Part shown: piece by piece, positions 36,469 through 46,033 of the stretch
How positions within the stretch are numbered: the stretch's first letter is position 1
Layout: each line of letters opens with the position of its first letter
NCBI GenBank assembly: GCA_966250015.1
Contig: CBINFS010000011.1
Coordinates: forward strand, 47,688 to 111,687
Source of the DNA: CBINFS01 sp966250015
Lineage (GTDB): Bacteria; Bacteroidota; Rhodothermia; Rhodothermales; DASSAV01
Direction: 5' to 3'
DNA length: 64,000 nucleotides
Program-made: the position numbers and the translations under genes
Notes under the pieces: model-generated
Databases searched by the model: none
What the model was told of the DNA's origin: nothing
The model's input: only the letters and a program-made list of their open reading frames with translations

Positions 36469-38454
36469 ATGCGCCGCTTCGTACGACTTCACTTTCTCTT
36501 TCTCCTGACGTTCGGAGTCTCGATTTATGGCTTCGGGCAGACGGCGCCCGGCAGCCATACGGCCTCGAGCGCCGAGCTGTTCGAACCGCTCGACCTGCCC
36601 GAGCCGAATTTGTATCGCACCGCTTCGGGCGCACCGGGACCCGCGTACTGGCAACAGCGTGCGGACTACAAGATCTCGGTGAATCTCGACCCGTCGACGC
36701 ACCGGGTGTCAGGAACGGTGAAAATCACCTACACGAACAACTCGCCGGACACACTCGGCTTCCTATGGCTCCAGCTCGATCAAAACCTGTTTTCACCCGA
36801 AAGCCGCGGCGCATCGCTGAACTCCGGCAGGTCGCGCTGGCGCGGTGCGATCGACGAGGGCGGGTTCGAGATCACCCGCGTCGAAGTGGCCCGTCAGGAA
36901 GGCAGGGAGTCGCCCGGGTACTTCATCGACGATACGCGCATGCGCGTCACGCTCGGCGAGCCTCTGCCGCCGGGAGGATCGACGCTCGACCTTGAAATAG
37001 ACTTCTCATTCGTCGTGCCCCCGTACGGAGCCGACAGAATGGGCAGGCTCGACGTTTCCCGCGGGACCGTCTACCAGCTCGCCCAGTGGTACCCCCGTAT
37101 GGCCGTCTACGACGACGTCAACGGGTGGAATACGTTGCCCTACCTCGGCCAGGGTGAGTTCTACCTCGAGTACGGCGACTTCGAGGTCGAGATCACCGTC
37201 CCACGCGACTTCGTCGTCGTCGCCACCGGAATGCTGCAAAACGAAGAGGACGTGCTGACCGCCGAGCAACGCGCCCGGCTCGAAGAGGCGCGCAAGAGCG
37301 CCGAGACGGTCTTTATTGCCCGCCCGGAGGAGGTCGGCACGGCCGCCTACCGGCCGGACGGCGATGAACCGCTCACCTGGCGTTTCCGCGCCGAGAACGT
37401 GCGGGACTTCGCGTGGGCTGCGTCACAGGCCTTCATCTGGGACGCCGCATCGTGGGAAGACGTGCTCGTGATGTCGGCGTACCCCCACGAAGGCCTCGGC
37501 GACGGCGCCGACCCGACGAGACCCGGATGGGAAAAGTCGACCGAGTACGTGCGCCATTCGATCTCGTACTATTCGGGGACGTGGTACCGGTACCCTTACC
37601 CGGTGGCGATCAACGTGGCGGGCATCGTCGGCGGCATGGAGTATCCAATGATCGTCTTCTGCTCGGTGCGCGCACGCGGGCAGGCGCTCTTTGACGTCAC
37701 CGACCACGAGATCGGCCACTTCTGGTTCCCCATGATCGTCGGAAACGACGAACGGCGTCACGCGTGGATGGACGAGGGGTTCGACACCTTCATCAACTAC
37801 TACTCCACGGTGGCATACTACGGCGCCGACGAAAACACAGAGAATGACCCCTCTTCGTTTACCGGCGCCATGCTTTCCCGGGCTAGCCAACAACCCGTTT
37901 ACACCGGGCCCGACCGCATCCAGGGAGGCGGTCTCGGCCTTCTCGCGTACTACAAACCCGCCGCCGCCCTGATGCTGCTGAGAGAACACGTCCTCGGCGA
38001 AGAACGGTTCGACACAGCCTTTCGCGAGTACATCCGGCGGTGGGCATTCAAACACCCACAACCGGCCGACTTCTTCCGCACCATGGAGAGCGTGGCCGGC
38101 GAAGACCTGGACTGGTTCTGGCGCGGCTGGATCTTCGGCACCGGCCGGCTCGATCAGGCCGTTGAAGCCGTCACGAGCACGGCGGACGGAACCAGTATCC
38201 GTGTGGCGAACCTCGGCGGCGTCGTCATGCCGGCCGAGCTGTCCGTCACACTCACGGACGGACGAGACCTGCGCTTCACCATTCCCGTCGAAACCTGGGC
38301 AACGGGCAATCAGACGGAGGTGCAGGTGCCGGCCACCGGCATCGTACGCGCCGTCCTCGACCCCGAAGGCAAGCTCCCCGACATCAACCGGAACAACAAT
38401 CTCTGGACCCCTTCTCCCGGGACCGGCACAGACCCGGCGCCGACCGGCCGTTGA
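36469..38454 (+). CDS. exported M1-family metallopeptidase
   Basis: A 661-aa zinc aminopeptidase-like protein with a signal peptide (about 1-24). The N-terminal beta-rich domain (about 45-330) leads to the gluzincin core. HEIGH (413-417) and Glu436 in WMDEGFDTF supply the zinc ligands in the expected HExxH-x18-E spacing. The substrate-recognition motif, usually GAMEN/GGMEN, reads GGMEYPMIVF, a variant common in bacterial secreted M1 relatives. A C-terminal domain (about 560-640, ELSVTLTDGRDLRFTI) follows. Probably periplasmic peptide degradation. Divergent from the helicase gene with 278 nt between. Confidence 0.88.
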   Translation: MRRFVRLHFLFLLTFGVSIYGFGQTAPGSHTASSAELFEPLDLPEPNLYRTASGAPGPAYWQQRADYKISVNLDPSTHRVSGTVKITYTNNSPDTLGFLWLQLDQNLFSPESRGASLNSGRSRWRGAIDEGGFEITRVEVARQEGRESPGYFIDDTRMRVTLGEPLPPGGSTLDLEIDFSFVVPPYGADRMGRLDVSRGTVYQLAQWYPRMAVYDDVNGWNTLPYLGQGEFYLEYGDFEVEITVPRDFVVVATGMLQNEEDVLTAEQRARLEEARKSAETVFIARPEEVGTAAYRPDGDEPLTWRFRAENVRDFAWAASQAFIWDAASWEDVLVMSAYPHEGLGDGADPTRPGWEKSTEYVRHSISYYSGTWYRYPYPVAINVAGIVGGMEYPMIVFCSVRARGQALFDVTDHEIGHFWFPMIVGNDERRHAWMDEGFDTFINYYSTVAYYGADENTENDPSSFTGAMLSRASQQPVYTGPDRIQGGGLGLLAYYKPAAALMLLREHVLGEERFDTAFREYIRRWAFKHPQPADFFRTMESVAGEDLDWFWRGWIFGTGRLDQAVEAVTSTADGTSIRVANLGGVVMPAELSVTLTDGRDLRFTIPVETWATGNQTEVQVPATGIVRAVLDPEGKLPDINRNNNLWTPSPGTGTDPAPTGR

Positions 38455-38612
38455 TCTGCCCCTGAAAAAGTAAGGGTAAAACACTTCTTCCGGAGCATCA
38501 CGAAAAATCGGCAGATAAAAGATGGGGCGCGTGACTATATTTGCGCGTTCCATCCAATCTTCGACCGTGTGCCGTGCCGTTTCCGGCGCGTTCGCGCAGA
38601 ACCGATTTTTCA

Positions 38613-39935
38613 ATGGTGCTCATCACACTCTTACGGGGTATCCTCGGCCTGGCCGTCATTCTGTCCATTGCCTTTCTCCTTTCCCGTGGCCGCCGGAACA
38701 TCAACTGGAGACTCGTCGGTGCGGGTTTACTCCTCCAGATCATCCTGGCTGTGTTCATCCTCAAGGGGGAGGAGATGGGAGCTTTCTTTGCGCCGCTCGG
38801 CTGGCCGAAGGCGTTTTTCTCCTGGGTCAGCTCGTTCTTCGTCCTCGTGCTGAACTTCACGACCGAAGGCGCCCGTTTCGTCTTTGGCGACCTGGCCGTC
38901 AGCCCCGGCAGCGAGGGCAGCCTGGGGAGCTTCTTTGCCTTCCAGGTCCTGCCGACCATCATCTTCTTCAGCGCGCTCATGTCCATCCTGTATTACCTGG
39001 GCATCATGCAGCGTGTGGTGCAGGGTATGGCGTGGGCCGTGAGCCGCTTCCTCGGTACGAGCGGCGCGGAATCGCTATCGGTAACCGCCAACATCTTCGT
39101 CGGGCAGACCGAGGCGCCGCTGGTCATCCGGCCGTTCCTCGAAAAAATGACCTATTCCGAGCTGATGGCCGTCATGACGGGCGGGATGGCGACGATCGCC
39201 GGAGGCGTGATGGCGGCGTACATCCAGATGCTCGGCAACTCCTTCGCTCAGGCGCAGGGCCTGGACCTCGACGCTGCTCGTCTGCTGTTTGCCGAGCAGC
39301 TTCTCGGCGCCAGCGTGATGGCTGCCCCCGCCGCGCTCGTACTCTCAAAGATCCTCATCCCTGAAACCGAAACGCCCGAAACGAAGGGTAAGGTGCAGGT
39401 CCAGATCGAACGAACGCAGAAGAATGTCATCGACGCGGCCGCCAGCGGGGCTGCCGACGGCCTCAAGCTCGCCCTCAACGTGGGCGGTATGCTGATCGCC
39501 TTCATCGCGCTGATTGCGATGATCAATTACATCATCGGATGGGTGTCAGGATTCTTCGGAACGGTGGTCACCCTGCAGCAGCTCTTCGGCTGGGTGCTCG
39601 CTCCCATCGCGTGGCTGGTAGGGGTGCCGTGGGCGGACGCCGTGTCGTTCGGTTCGCTGCTTGGAACGAAAATAGTCGTCAATGAATTTGTAGCCTACCT
39701 CGGTCTTGCGGACAGTATCGAAGCCGCCGCGTTGCTTCCCAAAACAATCGTCATGGCTACGTTTGCACTTTGCGGCTTCGCGAATTTCTCCTCGATAGCA
39801 ATCCAGATCGGAGGGATTGGTCCGCTTGCCCCTTCCCGGACGTCGGAACTGGCCAGGCTGGGCCTGCGTGCCGTACTGGCCGGCACCCTGGCGAACTTGA
39901 TGACGGCTGCGATAGCCGGGGTGCTGGTCGGCTGA
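38613..39935 (+). CDS. concentrative nucleoside transporter (CNT/NupC family)
   Basis: A 440-aa inner-membrane symporter for nucleosides. Three family domains can be seen: an N-terminal segment with helices (about 1-100), the gate domain around FFSALMSILYYLGIMQRVVQ, and the C-terminal domain with the QTEAPLVIRPFL and IVNEFVAYL motifs that line the substrate site. The first hydrophobic helix starts just after ATG 38613; an in-frame TTG at 38541 would add an uncharacteristic Arg/Pro-rich extension. Followed 52 nt later by a ZIP transporter in the same direction; the two functions look unrelated. Coupling ion Na+ or H+ not determined. Confidence 0.9.
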   Translation: MVLITLLRGILGLAVILSIAFLLSRGRRNINWRLVGAGLLLQIILAVFILKGEEMGAFFAPLGWPKAFFSWVSSFFVLVLNFTTEGARFVFGDLAVSPGSEGSLGSFFAFQVLPTIIFFSALMSILYYLGIMQRVVQGMAWAVSRFLGTSGAESLSVTANIFVGQTEAPLVIRPFLEKMTYSELMAVMTGGMATIAGGVMAAYIQMLGNSFAQAQGLDLDAARLLFAEQLLGASVMAAPAALVLSKILIPETETPETKGKVQVQIERTQKNVIDAAASGAADGLKLALNVGGMLIAFIALIAMINYIIGWVSGFFGTVVTLQQLFGWVLAPIAWLVGVPWADAVSFGSLLGTKIVVNEFVAYLGLADSIEAAALLPKTIVMATFALCGFANFSSIAIQIGGIGPLAPSRTSELARLGLRAVLAGTLANLMTAAIAGVLVG

Positions 39936-39987
39936 CGGCCCGGTTTCCGGCGTGCGGAGGCATTCCTGTTAAATCAACGGAGAGATT

Positions 39988-40809
39988 ATGATAGATTGGT
40001 TCAATCAATTTGACCCGGTAATCCAGGCGCTGATTGCAGGATTGTTCACGTGGGCCGTAACCGCACTCGGCGCCGGACAGGTCTTTTTTACCCGAAGATT
40101 CAACCGGGCTGTGCTCGATACGATGCTCGGGTTTGCGGCTGGCGTGATGATCGCCGCCAGCTTCTGGTCGCTGCTCGTTCCCTCGATCGACATGGCCGAG
40201 ATGCAGGGTATCCCGAAGTGGCTGCCCGCCACCGTCGGATTCCTGCTGGGCGGCATTTTCCTTCGGCTCGGCGACCATTTTCTGCCCCACCTCCATCCCG
40301 GCCTGCGCCTGGCAGAAGCCGAGGGACCCAGGACGTCGTGGCGGCGGGCGACGTTGCTCGTGCTTGCCATCACCCTGCACAACATCCCCGAAGGACTCGC
40401 CGTGGGGGTGGCGTTCGGCGCGGCCGGTCTGGCGCTCGACCTCGGTGAGGGCGCGACGCTTGCGGGCGCCATCTCGCTCGCGATCGGTATCGGCCTGCAA
40501 AACTTCCCGGAGGGGATTGCCGTCGCAATGCCGCTGAGGGGCGAGGGGCTCACGAGGCTCAAGAGCTTCTGGTACGGGCAGCTCTCCGGCATCGTCGAAC
40601 CGATTTCGGCCGTCTTCGGCGCTACGGCGGTGCTGACCGTTCAGCCGATCCTTCCGTATGCCCTCGCGTTTGCTGCCGGCGCCATGATCTACGTCGTCGT
40701 CGAGGAGCTCATCCCCGAGTCGCAGCAGAACAAAAACACCGACCTCGCCACCCTGGGCGTGATGGGCGGATTCACCGTGATGATGATCCTGGACGTGGCG
40801 CTATCGTAG
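39988..40809 (+). CDS. ZIP-family metal transporter (GufA type)
   Basis: A 273-aa, eight-helix divalent-metal transporter. The binding-site helices carry HNIPEGLAVGVAFG (about residues 131-144) and QNFPEGIAVAMPL (about 171-183), the paired (H/Q)NxPEG motifs of bacterial ZIP/GufA proteins; VVEELIPES near the end is the third conserved region. GGAGAG lies just before the ATG. Likely Zn2+ (or Fe/Mn) uptake. A low-confidence terminator candidate appears 223 nt downstream. Confidence 0.88.
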   Translation: MIDWFNQFDPVIQALIAGLFTWAVTALGAGQVFFTRRFNRAVLDTMLGFAAGVMIAASFWSLLVPSIDMAEMQGIPKWLPATVGFLLGGIFLRLGDHFLPHLHPGLRLAEAEGPRTSWRRATLLVLAITLHNIPEGLAVGVAFGAAGLALDLGEGATLAGAISLAIGIGLQNFPEGIAVAMPLRGEGLTRLKSFWYGQLSGIVEPISAVFGATAVLTVQPILPYALAFAAGAMIYVVVEELIPESQQNKNTDLATLGVMGGFTVMMILDVALS

Positions 40810-41127
40810 GTATGTGGACATTTGATCAAACGACGGGCTGAATTTCCCCACTTCTAAAGATTTTATCGTACTCTTTCGTATCTGGTGTGGCCATCCATCC
40901 TGGCCACCTGATGCACTCCGATCGCACCCGGCTGACCGGTTTACCACGTTGTTAATAAAGGGCATTATCAGTATTATTCTGTGCCGGTCCATGATGGCGT
41001 CGGCGCCCTATCAGGTGACTCAGACGATGCGGCCTCCTGCTCCCCGGGTGCAGGAGGTCTGACATTTTTTCACTCCGGTTCGTCATACTTCACCCATTGC
41101 GTGTAATAGAATCGAGTACCATCGACG
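40810..41127. other. 318-nt intergenic region with candidate terminator
   Basis: No gene seen. A hairpin CCTCCTGC (41033-41040)/GCAGGAGG (41050-41057) is followed after 7 nt by TTTTTT, a weak terminator candidate. The sequence before the ECF sigma gene includes TAATAGAATC (near 41104-41113), a possible -10 region. Confidence 0.4.
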
Positions 41128-41718
41128 ATGCGTTTGTTACGGAAATCAGAACCGGAATCCGGCGATGTCTTTGGCCGGTGGAGCCGCAGGCTCCGGGCGT
41201 CGGACAGAGCTGCTTTCGCTGAAGTATTTCGGGTGTTGAACGAGCCGCTGCTTCGATACGCGTGGCGCCTGACCGGTGACGAGGCGGCCGCACAGGACAT
41301 CGTGCAGGATACGTTTCTGAAGCTGTGGCAAGTCCGTGAAACGCTCGACGACGATCGCTCTTTGAAGGCTTACCTGTACCGGATCGTGCGAAACCTCGCG
41401 CTGAACCATCTCCGCGCGAGCTCACAGCACGCCACTCCTACCGAGGATACCGACGCGTGGAGATCCGATAATGACACCCCGGTTGACGAGGTGATCGACG
41501 CGGAAATCCTCGACCGGTCGATGAAACGCTGGGTGGAGGACATGCCGGAACGCCGCCGCGAGGCCTTCCTGCTGAGCCGCAACCACGGCCTGAGCCACGA
41601 GGAGATAGCACAGGTAATGAATCTGACGCCCCGAACGGTAAATACCCATATCGTGCTCGCCCTCAAAGACCTGCGAATGCGGATCGGGCAGCTAGAAGAA
41701 ACATCCGAACAACGATGA
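41128..41718 (+). CDS. ECF sigma factor, FecI-type
   Basis: A 196-aa extracytoplasmic-function sigma-70 factor. Region 2 (about residues 26-95) shows DRAAFAEVFRVLNEPLLRYAWRLTGDEAAAQDIVQDTFLKLW, and region 4 (about 130-185) shows DMPERRREAFLLSR then LSHEEIAQVMNLTPRTVNTHIV, the -35-binding HTH. Its stop overlaps the FecR start (ATGA), so the pair is translationally coupled and FecR should be its membrane regulator. The receptor gene follows after a terminator. This is the FecI role: transcription of a TonB receptor gene on a surface signal. Confidence 0.9.
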   Translation: MRLLRKSEPESGDVFGRWSRRLRASDRAAFAEVFRVLNEPLLRYAWRLTGDEAAAQDIVQDTFLKLWQVRETLDDDRSLKAYLYRIVRNLALNHLRASSQHATPTEDTDAWRSDNDTPVDEVIDAEILDRSMKRWVEDMPERRREAFLLSRNHGLSHEEIAQVMNLTPRTVNTHIVLALKDLRMRIGQLEETSEQR

Positions 41719-42725
41719 GTAAAACCAGCGACATGCCGGAATCGGCCCCAAAAAGGCTCGGCGCTCCGCCTGTCCGCCCGCCCGCACTTCCCCCCGAGGT
41801 GCTGGCGGAAATCGCTCCGTCGAGCGATGCGGAACGGGAGGAGTTACTCCGCGCCTGGGATGTTGCCGGCCGCCTCCTGGATGACCCCGCACACGGACCG
41901 GACTTCTCGCGTGCGGGCGATCAGATCTGGCAAAACCTGGAAGCTGCAATTGGCCGGGAGACCCGCCGGTCCCCCCTCCGCCTCGTCCGCGTCAATACGT
42001 ACCGCGCGGTGGCCATCGCCGCCTCCATTGCCCTGCTGGTTGCCATCGGAACCATTTTTTATCTGCAACCGATCACAGTTACTGCTCCCTACGGCCAGAC
42101 GGCATCAATCGACCTTCCCGACGGCTCTCACGTCGAGCTGAACAGTGGCTCCACGCTCACCTATCCCCGATTCTTCTCAAGCAAGGGACGCAACGTCTAC
42201 CTGGAAGGCGAAGCCTTCTTCGACGTCGCCTCCAGCAAAGTCCCCTTCAACGCGACCACGTTCAACGCCGTCGTGACCGTTCTTGGCACCGAGTTTAACG
42301 TCCGCTCCTGGAAGAACGAGCCTTCCGCCTTTACGGAGGTCGTGCTGGCATCCGGCTCCGTCCGGCTCGCATCGCTCAGCGACAGGAGCAACGCCGTCAC
42401 GCTGGAGCCTGGCCAGAGCAGCCGTGTGATCGCCGAGGCCTCCGCACCGGCAATGCCGGCGGCTGTCGGTGTGTCCGACGCACTGGCGTGGCGCAGCGGC
42501 CGCTTCGTCGCTACGAACCAGAGCGTCACGTCGGTCCTCGACGAGCTCGAACGGCGGTACGACATCAGCATCAACCACAGGTCCGCGCAGATCCTCGAAG
42601 GCTCCCTCTCGCTGAGCTACGAGAAAAAAGATGGCGCCGAAACGATTTTGAACGACATCTGCGTGCTGAAAAACTGCACGGTCAAGCCTGTAGATGGCGG
42701 TTTCGAGCTTCACCCGCTGCCCTGA
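41715..42725 (+). CDS. FecR-family anti-sigma/sigma regulator
   Basis: A 336-aa inner-membrane regulator that relays a signal from an outer-membrane receptor to the ECF sigma factor. Cytoplasmic N-terminus (about 1-94), one membrane helix (about 97-114, VAIAASIALLVAIGTIFY), then the FecR periplasmic domain (about 122-220, GQTASIDLPDGSHVELNSGS) and a C-terminal STN-like domain (about 250-330, SVLDELERRYDI). The start overlaps the sigma gene by four bases. Terminator at 42751 follows. Confidence 0.9.
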   Translation: MSKTSDMPESAPKRLGAPPVRPPALPPEVLAEIAPSSDAEREELLRAWDVAGRLLDDPAHGPDFSRAGDQIWQNLEAAIGRETRRSPLRLVRVNTYRAVAIAASIALLVAIGTIFYLQPITVTAPYGQTASIDLPDGSHVELNSGSTLTYPRFFSSKGRNVYLEGEAFFDVASSKVPFNATTFNAVVTVLGTEFNVRSWKNEPSAFTEVVLASGSVRLASLSDRSNAVTLEPGQSSRVIAEASAPAMPAAVGVSDALAWRSGRFVATNQSVTSVLDELERRYDISINHRSAQILEGSLSLSYEKKDGAETILNDICVLKNCTVKPVDGGFELHPLP

Positions 42726-42750
42726 CGACCCAACTGCTAATTTCCTTTGA

Positions 42751-42785
42751 AAAGGGGGTGCATCGTTCCGGTGCACCCCCTTTTT
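42751..42785 (+). terminator. intrinsic terminator after fecI-fecR
   Basis: Strong hairpin with arms AAAGGGGGTGCA (42751-42762) and TGCACCCCC plus following T residues (42772-42785), a 9-nt loop and a TTTTT run. It ends the sigma-FecR unit, so the receptor needs its own promoter. Confidence 0.85.
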
Positions 42786-42984
42786 CGTATCATTACTATC
42801 TGGATACTTCGTTCTTTTTTGAATAATCACGGCGGCTTTTGGGATACCTGTACCGCACCGGTATCTTTGGAAGCTGCAACGAGCAACCGTTCGTTCCAGA
42901 CAACTTCCACCCGTTAAACAAGGTTGACACGGTCTACCATTCTCCCCGACGGTACTGTAAGCCCCCTCTACCCGACGATTCTCG

Positions 42985-45900
42985 ATGAACCACCGGCGCT
43001 CGCTCGTTTCCCTATGGATGCTGATGCTTTGTTGCATCCTGCTGTCACTGGGGATCGTGGTTCCCGTACAGGCGCAGAGCACCAACCAACACGAGAGTGG
43101 TGAGCGTCCCCTTGGCGACGTCCTGACTGAGCTGGCTTCCCTGCACCACGTCGACCTGATCTACGACCCGGAGCTCACGGAAGGCCTCACGACGTCGGTC
43201 GAGCTGCAAAACATCCCCTTCGAGGACATGCTTCGGCGTCTGCTCGCCGACACCCACCTCGATTATCGCCGCCTGCCTTCTGGTACGTACCAGGTCATCC
43301 GAAGGGTCGTTCAACCCCGCGTGCTGTACGGCGCCGTCGAGGGTTCGATCATCGATCGGGAGACCGGCGAGCCGCTGCCAAATGCCCACGTGCTGCTGGC
43401 CGACGCGTCCGCCGGTACGGCCACTGACGACCGGGGCCTCTTTTCGTTCAACCGTGTCGAGCCCGGCCAGCATTACGTCCTGGCCCGATTCCTGGGGTAC
43501 AACACCGTGATCGATACCGTGCAGGTCATTCCTGACCAGCGCACCGTGGTGGAGATTGCCCTCGAACCCCAGGCGCTGATCATCGCCCCGCTCGTCGTCG
43601 AAGGCACGCACGATCCGCACGAAACCTCCGGCTTGGTCGATGGCTTCGGGAACTTCGCTTTCCAGGCGATGGGCCGGCCGGACGTGGTGCTCGGACTCAA
43701 TCAGCTGATGGGCGTCCGCGTGGGCGACGCCACAGCGGACGTCCACGTTCAGGGCGGTGAATCGGGAGAGCATCAGTTCAGGCTGGACGGCGTGCCGATC
43801 TTCGAGCCCGTGCACCTTCGCGGCCTGCTTGGCGCCTTCAGCCCGTTTGCAATCCAGCGAATCACGGTACACAAAGCCGGCTTCGGTGCTCCGTTCGGGA
43901 GCCATCTCTCCGGCGTCCTGCTCGCCGAGCATTCCGTCACCGGACCCCCCAATCGAAACCTCGATCTCCAGGTCGATCCGCTGAGCTTCAATGGACGCCT
44001 GTACGGCGCCGTCGGTAAACCCGGCGGATTCACCGGCCGTTTTATGGCGACCTTACGCAGAAGCCTGTGGGACGTCTACCAACCCGACGCTTTCAAAAAC
44101 CTGCTCAAGGAGTGGAATACGCCGGACACCTTCCTGCCTCAGTACTCCCTTTACGCCCTGAAGGTGATCGACGAAAGCCTGATCGACGGATTGCCCAGCC
44201 TCGACACGCTGCGCATCTCGCCGCTGAGTGAGCCCGCCCTCGAATTCACCGACCTCCACGCGGTTGCCCGGCTCCAGTTCGGACCCTCTCACCGTATCTA
44301 CACCTCTTTTTATCGTGGTTTGAACCGGCTCAACGGTAACCAGACCCTCATCCACCTCGAAAGCAGCGGCGACGGCCTCGACGTCGAAGAAGACCCGTTT
44401 CCCAAGAAAGCCGCTGAAGGCGAGGCTTCGTTGAGCACCGACGAGTACGGCTGGACGAACTCGCTCGGCCTCCTGGAATACACGGGGGCATGGAGCCCGC
44501 GCGTCGCCGCCAAGCTCCGCCTCCACGGCAGCCGCTACCGGCTCTCGCACACGTACAACACGAGCGAATCGGGCATCCAGGGGATTCCGATGCCTGACGG
44601 ATCGTTCCTGCCCATCCGCTACGTATCGGGCACCCGGGCCACCGACGACGGCAACGGTATCAGTGAGGCCGGCGTCGAAGCGACGCTCGATTTCGCACCG
44701 CACCGGCGCCACCTCTTCGAGGTCGGCGTGGAAGCCGTCCGGACGGACTCCCGGTTCAGCATCGAGGACGTGTTTTCGCGTCCCATCACACACGAGGCCA
44801 ACGACTGGCGAGTGGCCGGCTTCATCCAGGAACGTGCCCTGATAGGCAATGGTGTCGAGGTGACCGCCGGCCTGCGGGCTACGAGCCTGTCGCAGCAGGA
44901 GCCGGTCTTCCTGGAACCCCGGTTGAGTCTCGGCAGGAAACCCGGACGGGGAGGGAGGTGGACGTGGAACCTCTCGACGGGGATCTACCGCCAGTTCATC
45001 AACCAGTTCAGCATGAGCGTGCTCAGCCCGAGCGCGTTGCTCTCGTCGATCCGATTCTGGCTGCCGGTCGACTCCACCGTCACACCGCCCAAAGCCTACC
45101 ACTTTGCCGCCGGCGCCGGATATTCACCCTCGTCCAGGCTGTCGCTCCGGCTCGAATCGTACTATAAGAAGCAGCCCCACCTGCTGACGATCGATTATCC
45201 TGCGCTCAAGCCCGACCTCGAGCTGAACGTGGTCGATACCACGAGCACCGGCCAGCAGTCGTTCATCCGGGACGGCAATGGTTTTGCTTACGGCGGCACG
45301 CTCTCGGCGGAGTACACGACGACGTACCTGAGGTTCATGGTTCGGTACAACTTCAACGTGGCGAGGCGAACGCGGACCCTGCTCCCGGACAACACCACGG
45401 AAACCAATACTGCCTCGGCGCTGACAGCAGAGGAGTCCGACCCGGCGGTAGAAAGCTCGGCGAGCCGGTACGAGCAGGTCCCGTGGAATGAACCTCACCG
45501 AATCGACGTCGCCGTCGACTGGTCTCCGATCAAACCCTTCTCGGCGACCGTTCGCTGGACGGGCGCCTGGGGACGGCGCTGGGGCTTTCGGCAATCATAC
45601 TACGATTACCTCGCCACCTACCCTGTCCCGACCCACCAGATCGGTGACATCAACTTCCTGCACCCAGACGATCACCGGCTAGAGCCGATCTATCAGCTCG
45701 ACGTAGGGCTCGCCTATTCGCTCGATTTCGACGTCGCCGCCCTCCAGTTACGGCTGGACGTGCTGAACGTCCTCGACCGCGACAATACGGCCGACTGGAC
45801 CGCCCGCCCGGTACAAACCGAAGGCCAGACCTTCATCGAAAAGGTGCCGAGAACGCTCTTGCCCCGTATCGCAACGCTGGCGGTACGCCTGGCGTGGTGA
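42985..45900 (+). CDS. TonB-dependent receptor with STN signalling domain
   Basis: A 971-aa outer-membrane transporter and signal transducer. Signal peptide (about 1-31, ending PVQAQS); STN domain (about 36-110, LGDVLTELASLHHVDLIYDPEL) as in FecA-type receptors; a CarboxypepD_reg-like beta domain (about 115-200, GSIIDRETGEPLPNAHVLLAD); plug domain (about 225-330, LNQLMGVRVG...FRLDGVPIFEP); and a beta-barrel to the C-terminus ending in LAVRLAW with the usual aromatic final residue. STN indicates that the receptor reports occupancy to FecR. Long for FecA (about 770) because of the extra domain and loops. Substrate not evident; citrate, siderophore or glycan are all possible. Confidence 0.88.
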   Translation: MNHRRSLVSLWMLMLCCILLSLGIVVPVQAQSTNQHESGERPLGDVLTELASLHHVDLIYDPELTEGLTTSVELQNIPFEDMLRRLLADTHLDYRRLPSGTYQVIRRVVQPRVLYGAVEGSIIDRETGEPLPNAHVLLADASAGTATDDRGLFSFNRVEPGQHYVLARFLGYNTVIDTVQVIPDQRTVVEIALEPQALIIAPLVVEGTHDPHETSGLVDGFGNFAFQAMGRPDVVLGLNQLMGVRVGDATADVHVQGGESGEHQFRLDGVPIFEPVHLRGLLGAFSPFAIQRITVHKAGFGAPFGSHLSGVLLAEHSVTGPPNRNLDLQVDPLSFNGRLYGAVGKPGGFTGRFMATLRRSLWDVYQPDAFKNLLKEWNTPDTFLPQYSLYALKVIDESLIDGLPSLDTLRISPLSEPALEFTDLHAVARLQFGPSHRIYTSFYRGLNRLNGNQTLIHLESSGDGLDVEEDPFPKKAAEGEASLSTDEYGWTNSLGLLEYTGAWSPRVAAKLRLHGSRYRLSHTYNTSESGIQGIPMPDGSFLPIRYVSGTRATDDGNGISEAGVEATLDFAPHRRHLFEVGVEAVRTDSRFSIEDVFSRPITHEANDWRVAGFIQERALIGNGVEVTAGLRATSLSQQEPVFLEPRLSLGRKPGRGGRWTWNLSTGIYRQFINQFSMSVLSPSALLSSIRFWLPVDSTVTPPKAYHFAAGAGYSPSSRLSLRLESYYKKQPHLLTIDYPALKPDLELNVVDTTSTGQQSFIRDGNGFAYGGTLSAEYTTTYLRFMVRYNFNVARRTRTLLPDNTTETNTASALTAEESDPAVESSASRYEQVPWNEPHRIDVAVDWSPIKPFSATVRWTGAWGRRWGFRQSYYDYLATYPVPTHQIGDINFLHPDDHRLEPIYQLDVGLAYSLDFDVAALQLRLDVLNVLDRDNTADWTARPVQTEGQTFIEKVPRTLLPRIATLAVRLAW

Positions 45901-46033
45901 TCTGCCTAAAATTGACTTTATATGTTGTTACACATTCGTCATTCTTCACATGTGCGGTGTATTAAAGAAGGACGGAGCCTCCAGCGACAGGCGGCTTTCC
46001 GTCTCTCCCGACCACATGTTGTACCTTCCTCAA

